Positions 7,442-17,643 are shown, counted from the stretch's first letter. The stretch: 64,000 bases of DNA from Bin94 sp965215535 (GCA_965215535.1 OZ244063.1:2356001-2420000); one strand, 5' to 3'. The notes: generated from the letters alone by a model not told the origin. Translations and numbers: made by a program.

Positions 7442-10293
7442 TCCCGTCCATCCTTCGCCATGTCCGGCGTTCCTGCCCCCAGCGCAGCCGCCAGGAACCG
7501 TCCGGTTGCGCCTTCCTCCACCCCGGCCACCTCTTCGGGACGCCCCATGGCAACCACACGGCCGCCCTTCGGACCCGCCCCCGGCCCCATATCCACCACC
7601 CAATCGGCTGCGCAGATCACATCGAGGTCGTGTTCGATGACGATCAGGGTGTGTCCGGCGGCGACAAGTTTGCGAAAGACTGCGATGAGTTGGGCCACCT
7701 CTTCGCCCGAAAGCCCGGTTGTGGGCTCGTCGAGGATATAGACCCGGCTTCCCTTGCGGCGCGAGGCCGCCCTGGCCAGCTCGCGCGCGATCCTGAGCCG
7801 CTGTGCCTCGCCCCCCGAGAGATGGGTCGCCGGTTGTCCCAGGCGCAGATACCCAAGTCCCACCTGCTGCAGATGCCAGAGCGCCTGGCCCAGCTTCGGC
7901 TCGCGCAAAAAGAAGCGAATCGCCCGATCGACGGTGAACTCCAGGATATCGGCCACGCTCTGGCCCCGCACCTGCACGGCCAGCACCTCGGGGCGGTAGC
8001 GGCGCCCGCCACAGTGCTCGCAGCGCACAAAGATGTCGGCCATGAAGACCATCTCGACGCGCACAAAGCCGTTGCCTGCACAGACCTCGCACCGGCCCCC
8101 GCTGACATTGAAGGAAAAGCTGCCTGCCGTCAGCCCCGCGCGCCGCGCCGCCGGTTGCGATGCGAAGATGCGCCGTACCTCTCCCCAGGCGCCCATGAAG
8201 GTGACCGGATTGGAACGGGGCGTGCGCCCGATGGGACTCTGATCGACAAGGGCCACATCGTCGATCTGCTCCAGTCCGGTGATCCGGCGCCAGGTGCCGA
8301 CGGCCTCGCCAAGGTGTTCCCGGGCCGAACTCCGGCCATCGCCGAGTTCGCGCTCAAGCGCCCGAAAGAGGACATCGTGGACCAGGGTGGATTTGCCCGA
8401 TCCCGAAACGCCTGTGACGACGGTGAGGGCTCCGATGGGAAAATCGGCATCGACGCCATGCAGATTGTGAAGGGCGGCTCCCTGGATGCCGATCCGCGGG
8501 CCCTGCGCCGCAGCGTGACGATCGGAGATGGGGCCCGCAGCGCCGGATTTCGGTGGGGTAGGGCGCCTCTGCTTCTCCCAGGCCGCCGGGGGGCCCTCGA
8601 AGACGATCTCGCCGCCCCGGTCGCCGGACCCGGGTCCCAGCGCCACCAGGTGATCGGCGGTGGCGATCGCGGTCGCATTGTGCTCGACCATCACAACCGT
8701 GTTGCCGCCATCGCGCAGCCGGTTCAGCAGCGCAAGGAGCGCATCGATGTCGGCGGCATGAAGACCGACCGAGGGTTCATCGAGAACATAGAGGGTATCG
8801 ACCAGGCGCGCACCGAGGGCGTTGGCCAGCGCAATGCGTTGCGCCTCTCCCCCCGAAAGCGTGCGCATGGGGCGACCGGGCGTGAGGTATTCCAGCCCGA
8901 CATCGATCAGAAAGCGAAGCCGCGCCGCAAGTTCGTCCAGAAGGGCGCCGGCAATGCGACGCTCCATGGGGCGAAGCTCCAAACCGCCGAGCCATCTGTG
9001 AAGATCGGCAATCGACATCTCGGCAAGCTGTCCGATGTTGTGCTCTCCGACCCGTGTCCAGAGCGCCTCCGGTCGCAGGCGCGTTCCCGCGCAGGCCCGG
9101 CAGGGCATGGGGCGCTGATACTGGCGCAGAAAGACCCGAATATAGCGCTTGTACCGCTTTGGTTCCCGCGAAACCAGAAAATCCAGCACCCCCTGAAAGC
9201 CGTCGCTTCCGTGCAGCACGGCCCGGCGAAACCCTTCGGGAAGCTGTCGCCAGGGAGCATGCCACGAGACCCCTTCCGCAAGTGCAAAGCGGCGCAGCAG
9301 ATCGCGTTCGCGGTCGTAGCGGGGCTTAGCCCAGGGATCGACCGCCCCCTGGCTCAGCGATGCTCCTTCCTCGGGAACGATCAGGGTCGGATCGTACTCC
9401 AGGGTGGCACCGAAACCGGTGCAGACGGGGCAGCTTCCATAGGGATTGTTGAAGGAGAAGAGGCGTGGCTCGGGCTCTGGAAAGACCCGGTCGGGGTGGC
9501 GCGGGCAGCGAAAGCGCTCCGAGAAGGGGATCGTCCGCGCGTCATATTCGCCCTCGCCGGGCAGGATCGCCACGGCCTCGCTCTCGCCCTCGCGGAAGCA
9601 GGTGGTGAGCGCATCGGCCACCCGGTCGCGCCAGCTCAGCGCCACTCTCTTCGGAACGCGAACCCGGTCCACAACCACGGTCACCGCGCGGGCCCGGGCC
9701 AGATCGGGCCCTTTGCCCTCGATCAGCGCATCGACCCGGGCCTCGACCCCATCGGCGATCACCCGTCCGAACCCCAGCGCCCGCAGATTGTCGGCCAGCG
9801 CAGAGTGCGTCACCTCGTCGCTGCGCACCAGGGGGAAGCCGATCAGGATGCGCATCCCGGCCGGCAGCGCCGCCAGGCGGTCTCCTGCGCCGGTGACCGA
9901 ATCGGGGCGCACCTCGTCGCCGCAATCCGGGCAGAATGTGCGGCCCACCCGGGCAAGGAGCAGACGGAGAAAGTCCTGGATCTCGGTCGCGGTGCCGACG
10001 GTCGAGCGGTTGGTCGTGGTGGGGTTGCGTTGCTCGATCGCCACCGCCGGGGGGATTCCATCGATGCGATCCACGTCGGGCTTCTCGAGCCGTTCCAGGA
10101 ATTGGCGCGCATAGGTGGAGAGCGCTTCGACGTAGCGCCGCTGGCCCGCCGCAAAGAGGGTGTCGAGCGCGAGCGACGACTTTCCCGACCCGGATGGCCC
10201 GCAAATTACGGTCAGGAGGCCGCGGGGCAGATCCAGATCGATATTCTTCAGATTGTGCTGGCGTGCGCCCCGGATCCGAATCGGCCTGTGCAT
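7438..10293 (-). CDS. uvrA: Excinuclease ABC subunit A
   Basis: A 951-aa UvrA, the damage-recognition ATPase of nucleotide excision repair. It has two ABC modules. The first Walker A is GPSGSGKSS (about residues 32-40) and the second is GVSGSGKST; each half has its own LSGGEAQR signature. The first zinc module has an unusual C-x2-H pairing (FRCPRHPDRVF ... CPVC), and the second is the canonical four-cysteine type (CEVC ... CEHC). DQSPIGRTPRSNP and EPRLFSFNNPYGSCP are typical UvrA blocks. The ATG at 10293 puts the first ATPase motif at the normal distance; a longer in-frame ORF upstream is not conserved. The frameshifted glycosyltransferase overlaps its stop codon. Confidence 0.96.
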   Translation of the reverse strand: MHRPIRIRGARQHNLKNIDLDLPRGLLTVICGPSGSGKSSLALDTLFAAGQRRYVEALSTYARQFLERLEKPDVDRIDGIPPAVAIEQRNPTTTNRSTVGTATEIQDFLRLLLARVGRTFCPDCGDEVRPDSVTGAGDRLAALPAGMRILIGFPLVRSDEVTHSALADNLRALGFGRVIADGVEARVDALIEGKGPDLARARAVTVVVDRVRVPKRVALSWRDRVADALTTCFREGESEAVAILPGEGEYDARTIPFSERFRCPRHPDRVFPEPEPRLFSFNNPYGSCPVCTGFGATLEYDPTLIVPEEGASLSQGAVDPWAKPRYDRERDLLRRFALAEGVSWHAPWRQLPEGFRRAVLHGSDGFQGVLDFLVSREPKRYKRYIRVFLRQYQRPMPCRACAGTRLRPEALWTRVGEHNIGQLAEMSIADLHRWLGGLELRPMERRIAGALLDELAARLRFLIDVGLEYLTPGRPMRTLSGGEAQRIALANALGARLVDTLYVLDEPSVGLHAADIDALLALLNRLRDGGNTVVMVEHNATAIATADHLVALGPGSGDRGGEIVFEGPPAAWEKQRRPTPPKSGAAGPISDRHAAAQGPRIGIQGAALHNLHGVDADFPIGALTVVTGVSGSGKSTLVHDVLFRALERELGDGRSSAREHLGEAVGTWRRITGLEQIDDVALVDQSPIGRTPRSNPVTFMGAWGEVRRIFASQPAARRAGLTAGSFSFNVSGGRCEVCAGNGFVRVEMVFMADIFVRCEHCGGRRYRPEVLAVQVRGQSVADILEFTVDRAIRFFLREPKLGQALWHLQQVGLGYLRLGQPATHLSGGEAQRLRIARELARAASRRKGSRVYILDEPTTGLSGEEVAQLIAVFRKLVAAGHTLIVIEHDLDVICAADWVVDMGPGAGPKGGRVVAMGRPEEVAGVEEGATGRFLAAALGAGTPDMAKDGRD

Positions 10294-10592
10294 GGAACTC
10301 CGTATCTCGCTCTGCGCTGACTGCCGCCGGAATCCGGGTCGAACCGCCCGGCATGGGCTGCCTGCAAAAGCCCGACTGCAGGGGCGCCCTCTGCATCGCG
10401 CAGGGCCTGCAGCGGGCGCAGGTTGCCAATGCGGACCGATTCCCCGACCGTGGAACGCCAGCCTCGGGGCGGGAAGAGACCCGGAAGAGACCCCAGGAGA
10501 GGCGCCCCCTGAAGCTACACCAACCGGGACAGCCAGTGAAACGGCTGCCCGCAACACCGCAGCGGCATCCCGATCGCGGGGCTCCAACCACA

Positions 10593-11711
10593 ATGCGAGA
10601 TCCCATGGACATCTATCCGCGCACCGATCTGCGCAACCTGCAACGCTACCTCCCGGACCGCAGCCCCATCCGGGCCGATCTGGGCGACAACCGCAACCTG
10701 TGGGGGGCGCACCCGGCCGCGCTGGAGATCATGGCCCGCGCCGGAACCCGCGAGGCGACCGAGTATCCGGGCAGCTACGCCGAAAGTCTGACCGAAGCGG
10801 TCGCGGCCCGACTGGCAATCGATGCCGCGTGCGTGACAACGGGAGCCGGGGGGACGGGGGTGCTCGATGCGGTGATGCGATCGGTGGCACCCACCATAAT
10901 GCGTTACCTGGACCCCGGGTGGCCGGCGGCGGGTATGCTGGCCTGCATGAATGGGCACAGGCCGGTGGCGGTGGAGTGGTCCGAGGGACTGGATGATCCG
11001 GTGGCCTTTGCGGGCCCCGAGCCGGCGATCGTCTTTGTGGCAAATCCCGGAAATCCCACAGGTGAAGCGATCCCGGACGACTGGATTCGCGCGGTCCACG
11101 AGCGGGCCGAGGCAGTGGGCAGCATTCTGATCCTTGACGAAGCCTATGGCGAATACAATCGCGCTCTGGAGGACCGGTTTCCCTTCGCGCTTGCGCTGGC
11201 GAGCGAACGCACGATCTGCGTGAAGACGATGTCGAAGGCGTACGGGCTGGCCGGACTGCGCGCCGGGTACGGAATCGGAAATCCCTCGCTGATTCTGGAG
11301 GCGGACAAGGCGCGGGGGCCCTTTGTGGTGTCGAGCGTGGCCTCGCGGGCCGCCGCCGCCGCCATTGCCAGCGAATCGGACTGGCTGGCGGAGACGATCG
11401 CCGCCACGCGCACCAACCGCGAGCGTCTGCTTGCCTGCCTGCGTCACCGCGGCTACACGGTGCCCGAATCGGTGGCCAACTTCGTCTTCATTCTGCACCC
11501 CCGCGAGCAGCTTGCCGACACGACCAGGGCGCTGGAGCGACTTGGAATTCGCATCCGCCCCTTCCATGGACCCGCCGCAGCGGGCAATGGACTGCGCGCT
11601 ACCCTGGCCCCCTGGGAGCTCATGGAGCGCCTCCTCGACGGCCTCGACATTGTCATGAGCGGAGTCCTCGACGGCGGCACCCCGCAACAACCGCCGCCGC
11701 CCTCCGCATGA
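10593..11711 (+). CDS. Histidinol-phosphate aminotransferase-like class I/II aminotransferase
   Basis: A 372-aa fold type I PLP enzyme. It has the glycine-rich TTGAGGTGV region, the NPGNPTG motif, LDEAYGEYN (PLP-contacting Asp and Tyr) and the Schiff-base lysine in TMSKAYGLAGLRAGY. Overall similarity is to HisC-like enzymes. A second, operon-encoded HisC lies at 51.6-53.3 kb, so this copy may serve another amino acid or be a paralogue. ATG codons at 10593 and 10605 are both possible. The last codon overlaps the ABC exporter start as ATGA. It is divergent from uvrA across 299 bases in which I recognise no element. Confidence 0.85.
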   Translation: MRDPMDIYPRTDLRNLQRYLPDRSPIRADLGDNRNLWGAHPAALEIMARAGTREATEYPGSYAESLTEAVAARLAIDAACVTTGAGGTGVLDAVMRSVAPTIMRYLDPGWPAAGMLACMNGHRPVAVEWSEGLDDPVAFAGPEPAIVFVANPGNPTGEAIPDDWIRAVHERAEAVGSILILDEAYGEYNRALEDRFPFALALASERTICVKTMSKAYGLAGLRAGYGIGNPSLILEADKARGPFVVSSVASRAAAAAIASESDWLAETIAATRTNRERLLACLRHRGYTVPESVANFVFILHPREQLADTTRALERLGIRIRPFHGPAAAGNGLRATLAPWELMERLLDGLDIVMSGVLDGGTPQQPPPPSA

Positions 11712-13483
11712 GCACCGGCTACGAGGAAGAGGTCCTCGGCAAGGCCTACGATGCACGTCTCATGGCGCGTTTGCTGCGCTGTCTGCGCCCCTACCGGCTT
11801 CAGGTGGCGGTGGCGCTCGTGCTCCTCATGCTCTCTTCCTTTCTGGGGGTGGTGGGTCCCTGGCTCACCAGAATTGCCCTCGACGAAGCGATTCCCAATG
11901 GCGATACCGGCCAGCTCGCCACCCTGGCCGCGCTCTTCTTCGGCGCCACGGCTCTGATCTTCATCTTTCGGTATGCCCAGGCGCTGGTCACGACCTGGCT
12001 GGGACAGCGCGTCATGTACGATCTGCGCACCCGGATCTTTCGCAAGCTGCAACAGCTTGACCTTGCCTACTACGACCGCAATCCCGTCGGGCGGCTTATG
12101 ACCCGCATCACCTCCGATGTGGAAACCCTCAACGAACTCTTCAGTTCGGGGGTTGTGACGGTCTTCGGCGATCTCTTCATTCTCTTCTTTATTGTGGTGG
12201 CCATGTTGCAGATGGATGCCGGACTGGCGCTTGTCACCTTCAGCGTTCTGCCTCTGGTCATCTATGCCGCCTTTCTCTTCCGGTCGCGAATTCGCTCGGC
12301 CTATCGCGACATACGGGTGCGGATGGCCCGTCTCAACGCCTTTTTGCAGGAGCGCTTCACCGGCATTCGCATCGTGCAGCTCTTCAACCGCGAAGGGCAC
12401 GATCACAGGCGCTTTGGCCGTCTCGACGCCGACTACCTGGCCGCCCATCTGCGTTCGATCACCGCCTACGCCCTCTTCTTTCCGGTCATTCAGCTCTTCA
12501 CCTCGGTCGCGCTGGCGCTGATTATCTGGTACGGTGGCCTGTCGATGATCGCAGGCACAGTCACAATCGGCGTGCTCGCCGCCTTTCTGGACTATTCACG
12601 GCAATTCTTCCGCCCGATTCAGGATCTTTCGGAGAAGTACAATCTTCTGCAGGGGGCCATGGCTTCGTCCGAGCGCATCTTCGGTCTGCTCGACCGCGAG
12701 CCCGAAATCCGTTCGCCTGCCGCGCCGCGGTCGCCGACCACTGCAACGACCGGCGAGATTCGCTTCGAGGGGGTCTGGTTCGCCTATGGAAGCGATTGGG
12801 TGATTCGCGACCTCTCCTTTACGGTGGCGCCCGGCGAGAAGCTGGCGATTGTCGGGCATACGGGTGCCGGCAAAACGACCATCATCAACCTGCTGATGCG
12901 CTACTACGAGCCGCAACGGGGCCGGATCCTGCTGGATGGCGTTCCCCTCAACGAGCTGCGCCTGGAGGATCTGCGGGCGCGGATCGGACTGGTGCTGCAG
13001 GATATCTTCCTCTTCAGCCGCTCGGTGGCCTACAATGTTCGTCTGGGATCGAAGACGATCGGCGACGACGAGGTGCACATGGCGCTGGACGCGGTCGGGG
13101 CGGGCGACCTTGTGGCGAAGCTGCCCGCAGGAACCGCGGAGCCGCTGGGGGAGCGGGGTACGCGACTGTCGGTCGGCGAGCGCCAGCTCCTCTCCTTTGC
13201 CCGGGTGCTGGCCTTCGATCCGGCCGTTCTGGTTCTGGACGAGGCAACGAGTTCGGTCGATTCCGCGATCGAGGCGCGCATTGAGGAGGCGACCGGCCGG
13301 CTGCTCCGGGGCCGCACCTCGCTGGTGATTGCGCATCGACTCTCGACGGTGCAGGGTTCGGATCGTATTCTGGTCATGCACCACGGGAGACTGGTGGAAG
13401 AGGGCAAACATGGCGAACTTCTTGCACGCGAAGGACTCTATCGTCGCCTTCACGAGTTGCAGTTCGCGGGCACGGCCGCCTGA
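11708..13483 (+). CDS. ABC transporter, fused permease and ATPase (MsbA/MdlB-like exporter)
   Basis: A 591-aa half-transporter. The N-terminal type-1 exporter membrane domain has about six hydrophobic segments (residues about 30-320). The nucleotide-binding domain has Walker A GHTGAGKTTI (near residue 383), signature LSVGERQLLSF (near 486), Walker B VLVLDEATSSVD and the H-loop IAHRLSTV. The Q-loop is LVLQDIFLF. It would act as a homodimer or heterodimer; the substrate (lipid, drug or peptide) cannot be inferred. Its start overlaps the upstream aminotransferase stop (ATGA), which suggests translational coupling rather than a shared pathway. Confidence 0.93.
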   Translation: MSTGYEEEVLGKAYDARLMARLLRCLRPYRLQVAVALVLLMLSSFLGVVGPWLTRIALDEAIPNGDTGQLATLAALFFGATALIFIFRYAQALVTTWLGQRVMYDLRTRIFRKLQQLDLAYYDRNPVGRLMTRITSDVETLNELFSSGVVTVFGDLFILFFIVVAMLQMDAGLALVTFSVLPLVIYAAFLFRSRIRSAYRDIRVRMARLNAFLQERFTGIRIVQLFNREGHDHRRFGRLDADYLAAHLRSITAYALFFPVIQLFTSVALALIIWYGGLSMIAGTVTIGVLAAFLDYSRQFFRPIQDLSEKYNLLQGAMASSERIFGLLDREPEIRSPAAPRSPTTATTGEIRFEGVWFAYGSDWVIRDLSFTVAPGEKLAIVGHTGAGKTTIINLLMRYYEPQRGRILLDGVPLNELRLEDLRARIGLVLQDIFLFSRSVAYNVRLGSKTIGDDEVHMALDAVGAGDLVAKLPAGTAEPLGERGTRLSVGERQLLSFARVLAFDPAVLVLDEATSSVDSAIEARIEEATGRLLRGRTSLVIAHRLSTVQGSDRILVMHHGRLVEEGKHGELLAREGLYRRLHELQFAGTAA

Positions 13484-13717
13484 ACGGAGCCAACGCCCAG
13501 GACCGGAACCGCCACCCACAGGGAAGATCCTTCACCGCGACCGGGCAGCCGGTGAGGAGCGCGAAACAAATGTCTGGCCTGACCGGCGCGCGAATCTGCC
13601 ATGCATGACCGAATCAATTGACGCCACTTGCAACCTGTACATCCGTGCATTCCCTATCGTTCTTCACTCACTCTTTCGCGCCCACCCCCAGCGCATGAAT
13701 CCATCGAAGCAGGACAG

Positions 13718-15016
13718 ATGAATCCAATCGATCGTACGTCCCCCTCCACCAGGCCCCGGCGCACCCGCCGTCGTCCCGGAGGAGTCAGAAGCAACGCACA
13801 GACGCTGGAGTTCGACAGGCGCACCCGATCCGACGCCTCGCTGGCGGATCTTGACCTGGATCTGGTCGGTTCCTTCTTCGCCAACACCCCCGCCGGCGAT
13901 CATCGGGACAACCCGCTCGACACCCTGCGCCACTTTGGCCTGGTGCGCGGCACCGAGCCCGACTGGGAGATCAGCAATGCGGCGCTTCTGCTCTTTGCCC
14001 GCTCGCCGGCCCGTCACTGGAATCCGGGAGCCGGAATCCGGGTGATGCGGGTGCCCGGAACCGCGCGGATTCCCGGTCGCAGCGGCACAACCGCAATGGG
14101 ATATGCAGGACCGCCTCTGGCCAGTGCAATCCGCGAATCCCTGAAGCTCGTTCGCGATCAGATCGGCGTCTCCGAACCGCTGCGACATATCTTCTTCCGC
14201 TCTGTTCCGGAATACCCCCGCGAAGCGCTGCGCGAACTTCTGCTCAATGCAATTGTGCACCGCAGCTACGAACAAACCCCCGAGATCGAGGTGATCTTTT
14301 ACGACGACCGGGTCGAGATTACAAGCCCGGGGCCGCCGCTGGAGTCGCTCGATCCCAATGGCATTCGCGAGGGCGGATCGCTGCACAAGACACGCAACCC
14401 TCTCCTGTACAGAGTCCTGGAGGACACGGGATCAATGACCGCAAAGGGTGCGGGGCTGACCGGCGTCTTCGCGGCCATGACGCAATCGATGCTCTCCGAG
14501 CCCGAGCTGGGACAGCGCAATGGCCACTTCATCGTCACGCTGCGCAATACTCCCGCCTACAACCCCGCAGGACCGGGGTGGAAGCGGATCGTGAGCAATC
14601 TCAACATCAGCGAGGACCAGCAGCGGATCCTTCTGGCATGTCCCGACGGTTTCACCCGCGACGACTACAATCGGCTGAATGGGGTGTCGATCACCGAAGC
14701 CCGGCGGCGCATTCGCGAGATGGTCGATCTGGACATTGTCGAGCCGGCCCCCCCCAACGACGGGTCGCCCACAACCTATTACCTCACCGCCGATCTCGAC
14801 TCGCGGCGCTGGTTCCTCGAAGATCGCGTTCCCCGGCTTCGCGAGTACTTCCGCGGCCGCGACGGACTGCGCAACGCCGACTACCGCACCCTCTTCGAGA
14901 CCAGCTATGCGGTGGCGCGGCGCGAACTTGCCGACCTGACCGAAGACGGCTTTCTCAGGGCCATCGGCAAGGGACGCGGCCAGCGCTTTCTGCCGGCCAT
15001 CGGGCTGCGGGACTGA
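13718..15016 (+). CDS. ATP-binding/AlbA-Schlafen-type helix-turn-helix protein
   Basis: A 432-aa protein resembling the COG2865 group (RecG-like putative transcriptional regulators). The middle carries an HATPase_c_4-like block (LRELLLNAIVHRSYEQ near residue 171, then DDRVEITSPGP and a G-rich lid, TAKGAGLTGV). The C-terminal third looks like two winged-helix units (YNRLNGVSITEARRRIREMVDLDIV and YRTLFETSYAVARRELADLTEDGFL). The N-terminal AlbA-like part is degenerate and the first 25 residues are Arg-rich. It would bind nucleotide and DNA, but targets are unknown. The ATG at 13718 is preceded by GAAGCAGGACAG. It lies upstream of an SPFH gene in the same orientation. Confidence 0.7.
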   Translation: MNPIDRTSPSTRPRRTRRRPGGVRSNAQTLEFDRRTRSDASLADLDLDLVGSFFANTPAGDHRDNPLDTLRHFGLVRGTEPDWEISNAALLLFARSPARHWNPGAGIRVMRVPGTARIPGRSGTTAMGYAGPPLASAIRESLKLVRDQIGVSEPLRHIFFRSVPEYPREALRELLLNAIVHRSYEQTPEIEVIFYDDRVEITSPGPPLESLDPNGIREGGSLHKTRNPLLYRVLEDTGSMTAKGAGLTGVFAAMTQSMLSEPELGQRNGHFIVTLRNTPAYNPAGPGWKRIVSNLNISEDQQRILLACPDGFTRDDYNRLNGVSITEARRRIREMVDLDIVEPAPPNDGSPTTYYLTADLDSRRWFLEDRVPRLREYFRGRDGLRNADYRTLFETSYAVARRELADLTEDGFLRAIGKGRGQRFLPAIGLRD

Positions 15017-15120
15017 CACAAAACGCACGCCACATCGGTATACATCTTTCCTTCATTCAATCAGACATCACCTCAATTCACCAGGCATCAACAGGCACAA
15101 CAGAAAAAGGATACAACACG

Positions 15121-16008
15121 ATGGCTCTTCCCGTAATCGCTGCAATTCTTGTCGCCATCGGCGGCATCGTCTTCGCCGTTCCCTCGCGCAATCCCAAGGT
15201 CTCCAATCGACTTGTCGGCGTGGGCATGATGGGAACCGGGGGCGTCGTTCTGCTCGCCAACATCTTCGTGGTCATTCCGGTGGGCGAGGTGGGCGTCGAA
15301 CACTTCCTGGGCAATATCAACGAGCGGCCGCTCGAGCCCGGAGTGCGAATCATCAATCCTCTGGCCAGCGTCGAAAAGATGTCGATCCGCGAGCAGGCGT
15401 ATCCGCCGCAGGGAAGCGTGGAGCTGATTGAGGCGCAGACCTCCGAACAGCTCAATGTTACCCTGGAGGTGTCGATCATATACAAGATTCTGCCCGAAAA
15501 CATACCGGGAATCTATAGGGAAATCGGCAGCGAATCCGACATGGAGAGACAGTTCGTCCTCAACTCGGTGCGCAATGGAGTCCGCGACGCGGTGGCCACC
15601 AAGTCCATCAACGAGATCTTCTCGCCCAATCGGCGCGATGTGGCCGATGCAATGCGAACCGAGATCCAGGCCAAGGCGGGCACCCGCTTCGATGTAGAGC
15701 AGGTCTTTCTGCGCGATGTCCAGGCTCCCGAGAGAGTGCGCGACGCAATCGAACAGAAGCTCGAACGCGAACAGCAGGTTGCCGCCGAGGAATTCCAGAC
15801 CCAGATCATTCAGGAGCAAGCGCGGCAGCAGGCCGAGGAGGCCAAGGGAATCGCCGAGGCGCAGCGCATTATCTCCGAAGGATTGACGCAGGAATATCTG
15901 ACATTCTTCTATATCCAGCAGCTTGCGCAGATGCCCGAGGGCTCGCTTGTCTATGTGCCGACCGAGGGCGGAATCCCCCTGATCCGCAACCTGGGTGGCG
16001 GCAGGTAA
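15121..16008 (+). CDS. SPFH/prohibitin domain membrane protein
   Basis: A 295-aa protein with two N-terminal hydrophobic segments (about 1-17 and 32-52). An SPFH/prohibitin (band 7) domain follows (VGVEHFLGNINERPLEPGVRI through FDVEQVFLRDVQAPERVRDAIE), then a charged, Gln/Glu-rich coiled coil (about 215-265) ending in a short hydrophobic tail. The layout matches prohibitin-like scaffolds that oligomerise at the membrane and organise proteases or lipid domains. The AAAAGGATACAACACG before the ATG provides a ribosome site. The stop lies inside the next gene (14-base overlap), which encodes a membrane-attached predicted metallopeptidase, so a scaffold-protease link is an attractive inference. 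Confidence 0.88.
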   Translation: MALPVIAAILVAIGGIVFAVPSRNPKVSNRLVGVGMMGTGGVVLLANIFVVIPVGEVGVEHFLGNINERPLEPGVRIINPLASVEKMSIREQAYPPQGSVELIEAQTSEQLNVTLEVSIIYKILPENIPGIYREIGSESDMERQFVLNSVRNGVRDAVATKSINEIFSPNRRDVADAMRTEIQAKAGTRFDVEQVFLRDVQAPERVRDAIEQKLEREQQVAAEEFQTQIIQEQARQQAEEAKGIAEAQRIISEGLTQEYLTFFYIQQLAQMPEGSLVYVPTEGGIPLIRNLGGGR

Positions 16009-17104
16009 AGGCGGGGGGCGCAGAGCCCGGCGCGCGCGCTGGCTGATTGTCCCTGTACTTCTGGGGGCAGTCGTGTTGCTTCTGGGGCAGGCAACCGGCT
16101 GTTCGCCTGCATATGTCATTCGGGCCGGGTGGGAAGAGGCGCGCATTTTGCGTGCCCGGCAACCGCTCGCCGAGGTGATTGCCGCGCCCGAAACCGACGA
16201 ACGCACGCGCACAAGACTGCGTCTGGCAGGCGAGGCGCGCATCTTTGCCAGAGACCGGCTGGGGCTCGCTGTCGGCGACAGCTATACAACCTTTGCGCAA
16301 CTCGACCGCGACACCCTGGCCATGGTACTCTCGGCTGCGCACCGCGATCGCCTCGAAGCGCTGACCTGGTGGTTTCCCATTGTCGGCGATGTGCCGTACC
16401 GGGGCTTCTTCGATCTCCAGGAGGCGCTCCGCGAGCAGGAGTTGCTCGAGGCACAGGGCTTCGACACCCTGCTGCGCCCGACGGCAGCCTTCAGCACTCT
16501 GGGCTGGTTCTCCGACCCGCTTCTCTCGACGCTGATGCGCTACGACGAGATCGAGCTCGTCACAACGGTTATCCACGAACTTTCGCACAATCATCTCTTC
16601 GTGCCGGGGCAGGTGCGCTTCAACGAGAGCTTTGCAACCTGGGTCGGGCGCGCCGGAGCGGTTCAGTTCTTCTGTAGCCGCGACGACGGGAAAGAGCGAA
16701 GTGCCGAGTGGTGCCAGAGCGCACGCGCACGCTGGCAGGATGTACAACGATTTTCGATCTTCATGGATGAACTGGTGACCGATCTGCAGACACTGTATGA
16801 CAATCCAGGGTTGCCATTCGAGGCAAAGGTGGCCGGGCGGGAAGAGATCTTTGCCCACAACCTGGAGCGCTTTCAGAGCGAAATTCAGCCACGCCTGACC
16901 GCACTTTCCTTTGCGGGATTCGCATCGGCCCCACTGAACAACGCCACCCTCCTCGCCCGGCTGCGCTACTATCACCGCCTGACCGCATTCGAGGCGCTGA
17001 CCAATCAACACAACACATCGCTGGCGGCCGCCATCGAACACCTCAAGGCCGGGGTTTCCGAAGTCGCGGACCCCTTTGCACTTTTGCCCGAAGATCGCCC
17101 ATAG
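15995..17104 (+). CDS. Predicted zinc aminopeptidase (COG4324/PF10023-like), probable lipoprotein
   Basis: A 369-aa protein with an Arg-rich start, a hydrophobic signal segment and a possible lipobox at QATGC (C36). The zinc motif HELSH sits near residue 193 in TVIHELSHNHLF, with a downstream FNESFATWVG providing a candidate third ligand (Glu). This order (HExxH plus NESFAT) is characteristic of the putative aminopeptidase family. The start is GTG at 15995, inside the last codons of the SPFH gene. Expected location is the periplasmic face of a membrane. The peptidase activity is a family prediction. Confidence 0.85.
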   Translation: MAAGKGGGRRARRARWLIVPVLLGAVVLLLGQATGCSPAYVIRAGWEEARILRARQPLAEVIAAPETDERTRTRLRLAGEARIFARDRLGLAVGDSYTTFAQLDRDTLAMVLSAAHRDRLEALTWWFPIVGDVPYRGFFDLQEALREQELLEAQGFDTLLRPTAAFSTLGWFSDPLLSTLMRYDEIELVTTVIHELSHNHLFVPGQVRFNESFATWVGRAGAVQFFCSRDDGKERSAEWCQSARARWQDVQRFSIFMDELVTDLQTLYDNPGLPFEAKVAGREEIFAHNLERFQSEIQPRLTALSFAGFASAPLNNATLLARLRYYHRLTAFEALTNQHNTSLAAAIEHLKAGVSEVADPFALLPEDRP

Positions 17105-17643
17105 TGCGCTCACGCCCGAAGTCGCGGGCGTGCCCGGCACCCTGAGAGTCTTTTCGGTGAGGGCGATGGCCATATCGGCCGGCCCCGGGGGATGGCGGCA
17201 CGATACGATCGACGGATCATCCTTTATCGCGGATGAAGCTGGACCACGGTAAACCCGCAGAGCCGGATCCCCGGGATTCGCTCAGGGTCGCCCGGTGAAT
17301 CGAGGGATCGAGCCCGCAGGCACGACGGAAATGCCCGAGCGGAGCCCGGATCGACACGATATTCCGGAGTGGCGTTCAGCCTCTGATGACCTTGGGGACG
17401 GCGACGTCGCCCCGCCCTGACCGATCGCATGGCCCCTGCTCCATCCGCCACCACCGGAGCGCGCATTTCCATGGCATCGGCGATGTTACCTTTATAGGCT
17501 GCCCCTATTGGGCGAGCCCGGCCACACCACTCGCGCCCCTTCACCTGCGTCCACGGACGCCCCAACCCGGGGTGGCGTCCCCCACGGCCGGACTTTCCGC
17601 CCACCCACACCCGGCCACCTCCTCTTCCACTCCTTCGCCGAAC
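17105..17643 (+). other. Gene-poor stretch upstream of leuS
   Basis: 539 bases between the aminopeptidase and leuS. The leuS frame stays open upstream to about 17386, but the encoded residues are Pro/Arg/His-rich and unlike any LeuRS N-terminus, so I do not count them. I looked for a T-box leader (specifier stem, AGGGUGG bulge) and a clear terminator hairpin and found neither. An AT-richer patch near 17484-17500 (ttacctttatagg) could hold a -10 element for leuS. Confidence 0.4.

Noticed and set aside
7420..10320. 966-codon plus-strand open frame opposite uvrA
   Set aside because: Pure shadow of uvrA; the minus-strand product has all UvrA motifs.
10294..10592. SOS box upstream of uvrA
   Set aside because: No CTGT-N8-ACAG-like palindrome seen between uvrA and the divergent aminotransferase.
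17105..17643. Possible T-box leader for leuS
   Set aside because: No specifier stem-loop, no conserved T-box bulge sequence and no terminator/antiterminator pair could be found.
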